From a bacterium (lineage in GTDB: Bacteria; UBP14; UBA6098; B30-G16), in the NCBI GenBank assembly GCA_003645115.1, contig QNEG01000087.1, forward strand, positions 1 to 6,564: a stretch of DNA of 6,564 bases. The letters run 5' to 3'. A program made the position numbers and the translations under genes. Position 1 is the first letter of the stretch; every line of letters starts with the position of its first letter. The notes beneath the pieces are model-generated. The model saw nothing but the letters and a program-made list of their open reading frames with translations. It did not search any database and was not told the DNA's origin. Below, in pieces: positions 6,542 through 6,564 of the stretch.

Positions 6542-6564
6542 TGCGGGAGGAGGGATTTGAACCC
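6542..6564 (-). tRNA. 3' end of a tRNA (T arm and acceptor strand), cut by the window edge
   Basis: On the minus strand the edge reads GGG-TTCAAAT-CCCTC, the canonical T loop and 3' T-stem half. Then come seven acceptor-stem bases CTCCCGC (6549-6543) and discriminator A (6542). The next bases are ATA, so CCA is not encoded and must be added by the nucleotidyltransferase. The anticodon is outside the window. The implied 5' acceptor strand GCGGGAG and discriminator A would fit tRNA-Leu, but other isotypes cannot be excluded. Confidence 0.85.

Noticed and set aside
6542..6564. tRNA-associated attachment site or genomic island boundary.
   Set aside because: There is no integrase, no repeated copy of the tRNA 3' end in the window, and the neighbouring genes look like ordinary chromosomal functions.

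Overview
The window looks like a chromosomal segment of an uncultured, moderately AT-rich, Gram-negative bacterium. The best clue is a pair of large secreted proteins. Each ends in a C-terminal module with the PNPFNS and SGIYxV signatures of type IX secretion (T9SS, Por-tail/FlgD-like) sorting domains. These tails are typical of Bacteroidetes and related FCB-type candidate phyla. The exact lineage cannot be fixed from this sequence.

Layout: bases 42-3857 (+ strand) hold two tandem paralogous genes, 3 bases apart and probably one operon. Both proteins share a signal sequence, a thioredoxin-fold domain with a CxxC motif and an Omp28-like continuation, an Ig-like beta domain, a glutamine-amidotransferase-like (Rossmann-type) domain without a nucleophilic cysteine, and the sorting tail. 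The intergenic stretch 3858-3894 carries a strong GC hairpin between convergent genes; its U-tract serves the minus strand. Bases 3895-6482 (- strand) hold, in transcription order, a 12-TM ABC-type permease of the putative ABC exporter type, an overlapping GtrA-family four-TM protein, and a GcvH-like lipoyl carrier with its own strong ribosome binding site and a candidate promoter. The right edge holds the 3' end of a minus-strand tRNA.

No stretch longer than 62 bases lacks a gene, and there is no sign of mobile elements, CRISPR arrays or phage genes. The two strands appear functionally unrelated. The plus-strand pair makes exported or cell-surface proteins, possibly active in extracytoplasmic thiol chemistry. 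The minus-strand genes are two inner-membrane proteins and a cytoplasmic lipoyl-carrier protein. The least described element is the multidomain architecture of the tandem pair. The divergent H protein, with ETGKWVG around its lipoyl lysine and no glycine-cleavage genes beside it, is the second point of interest.
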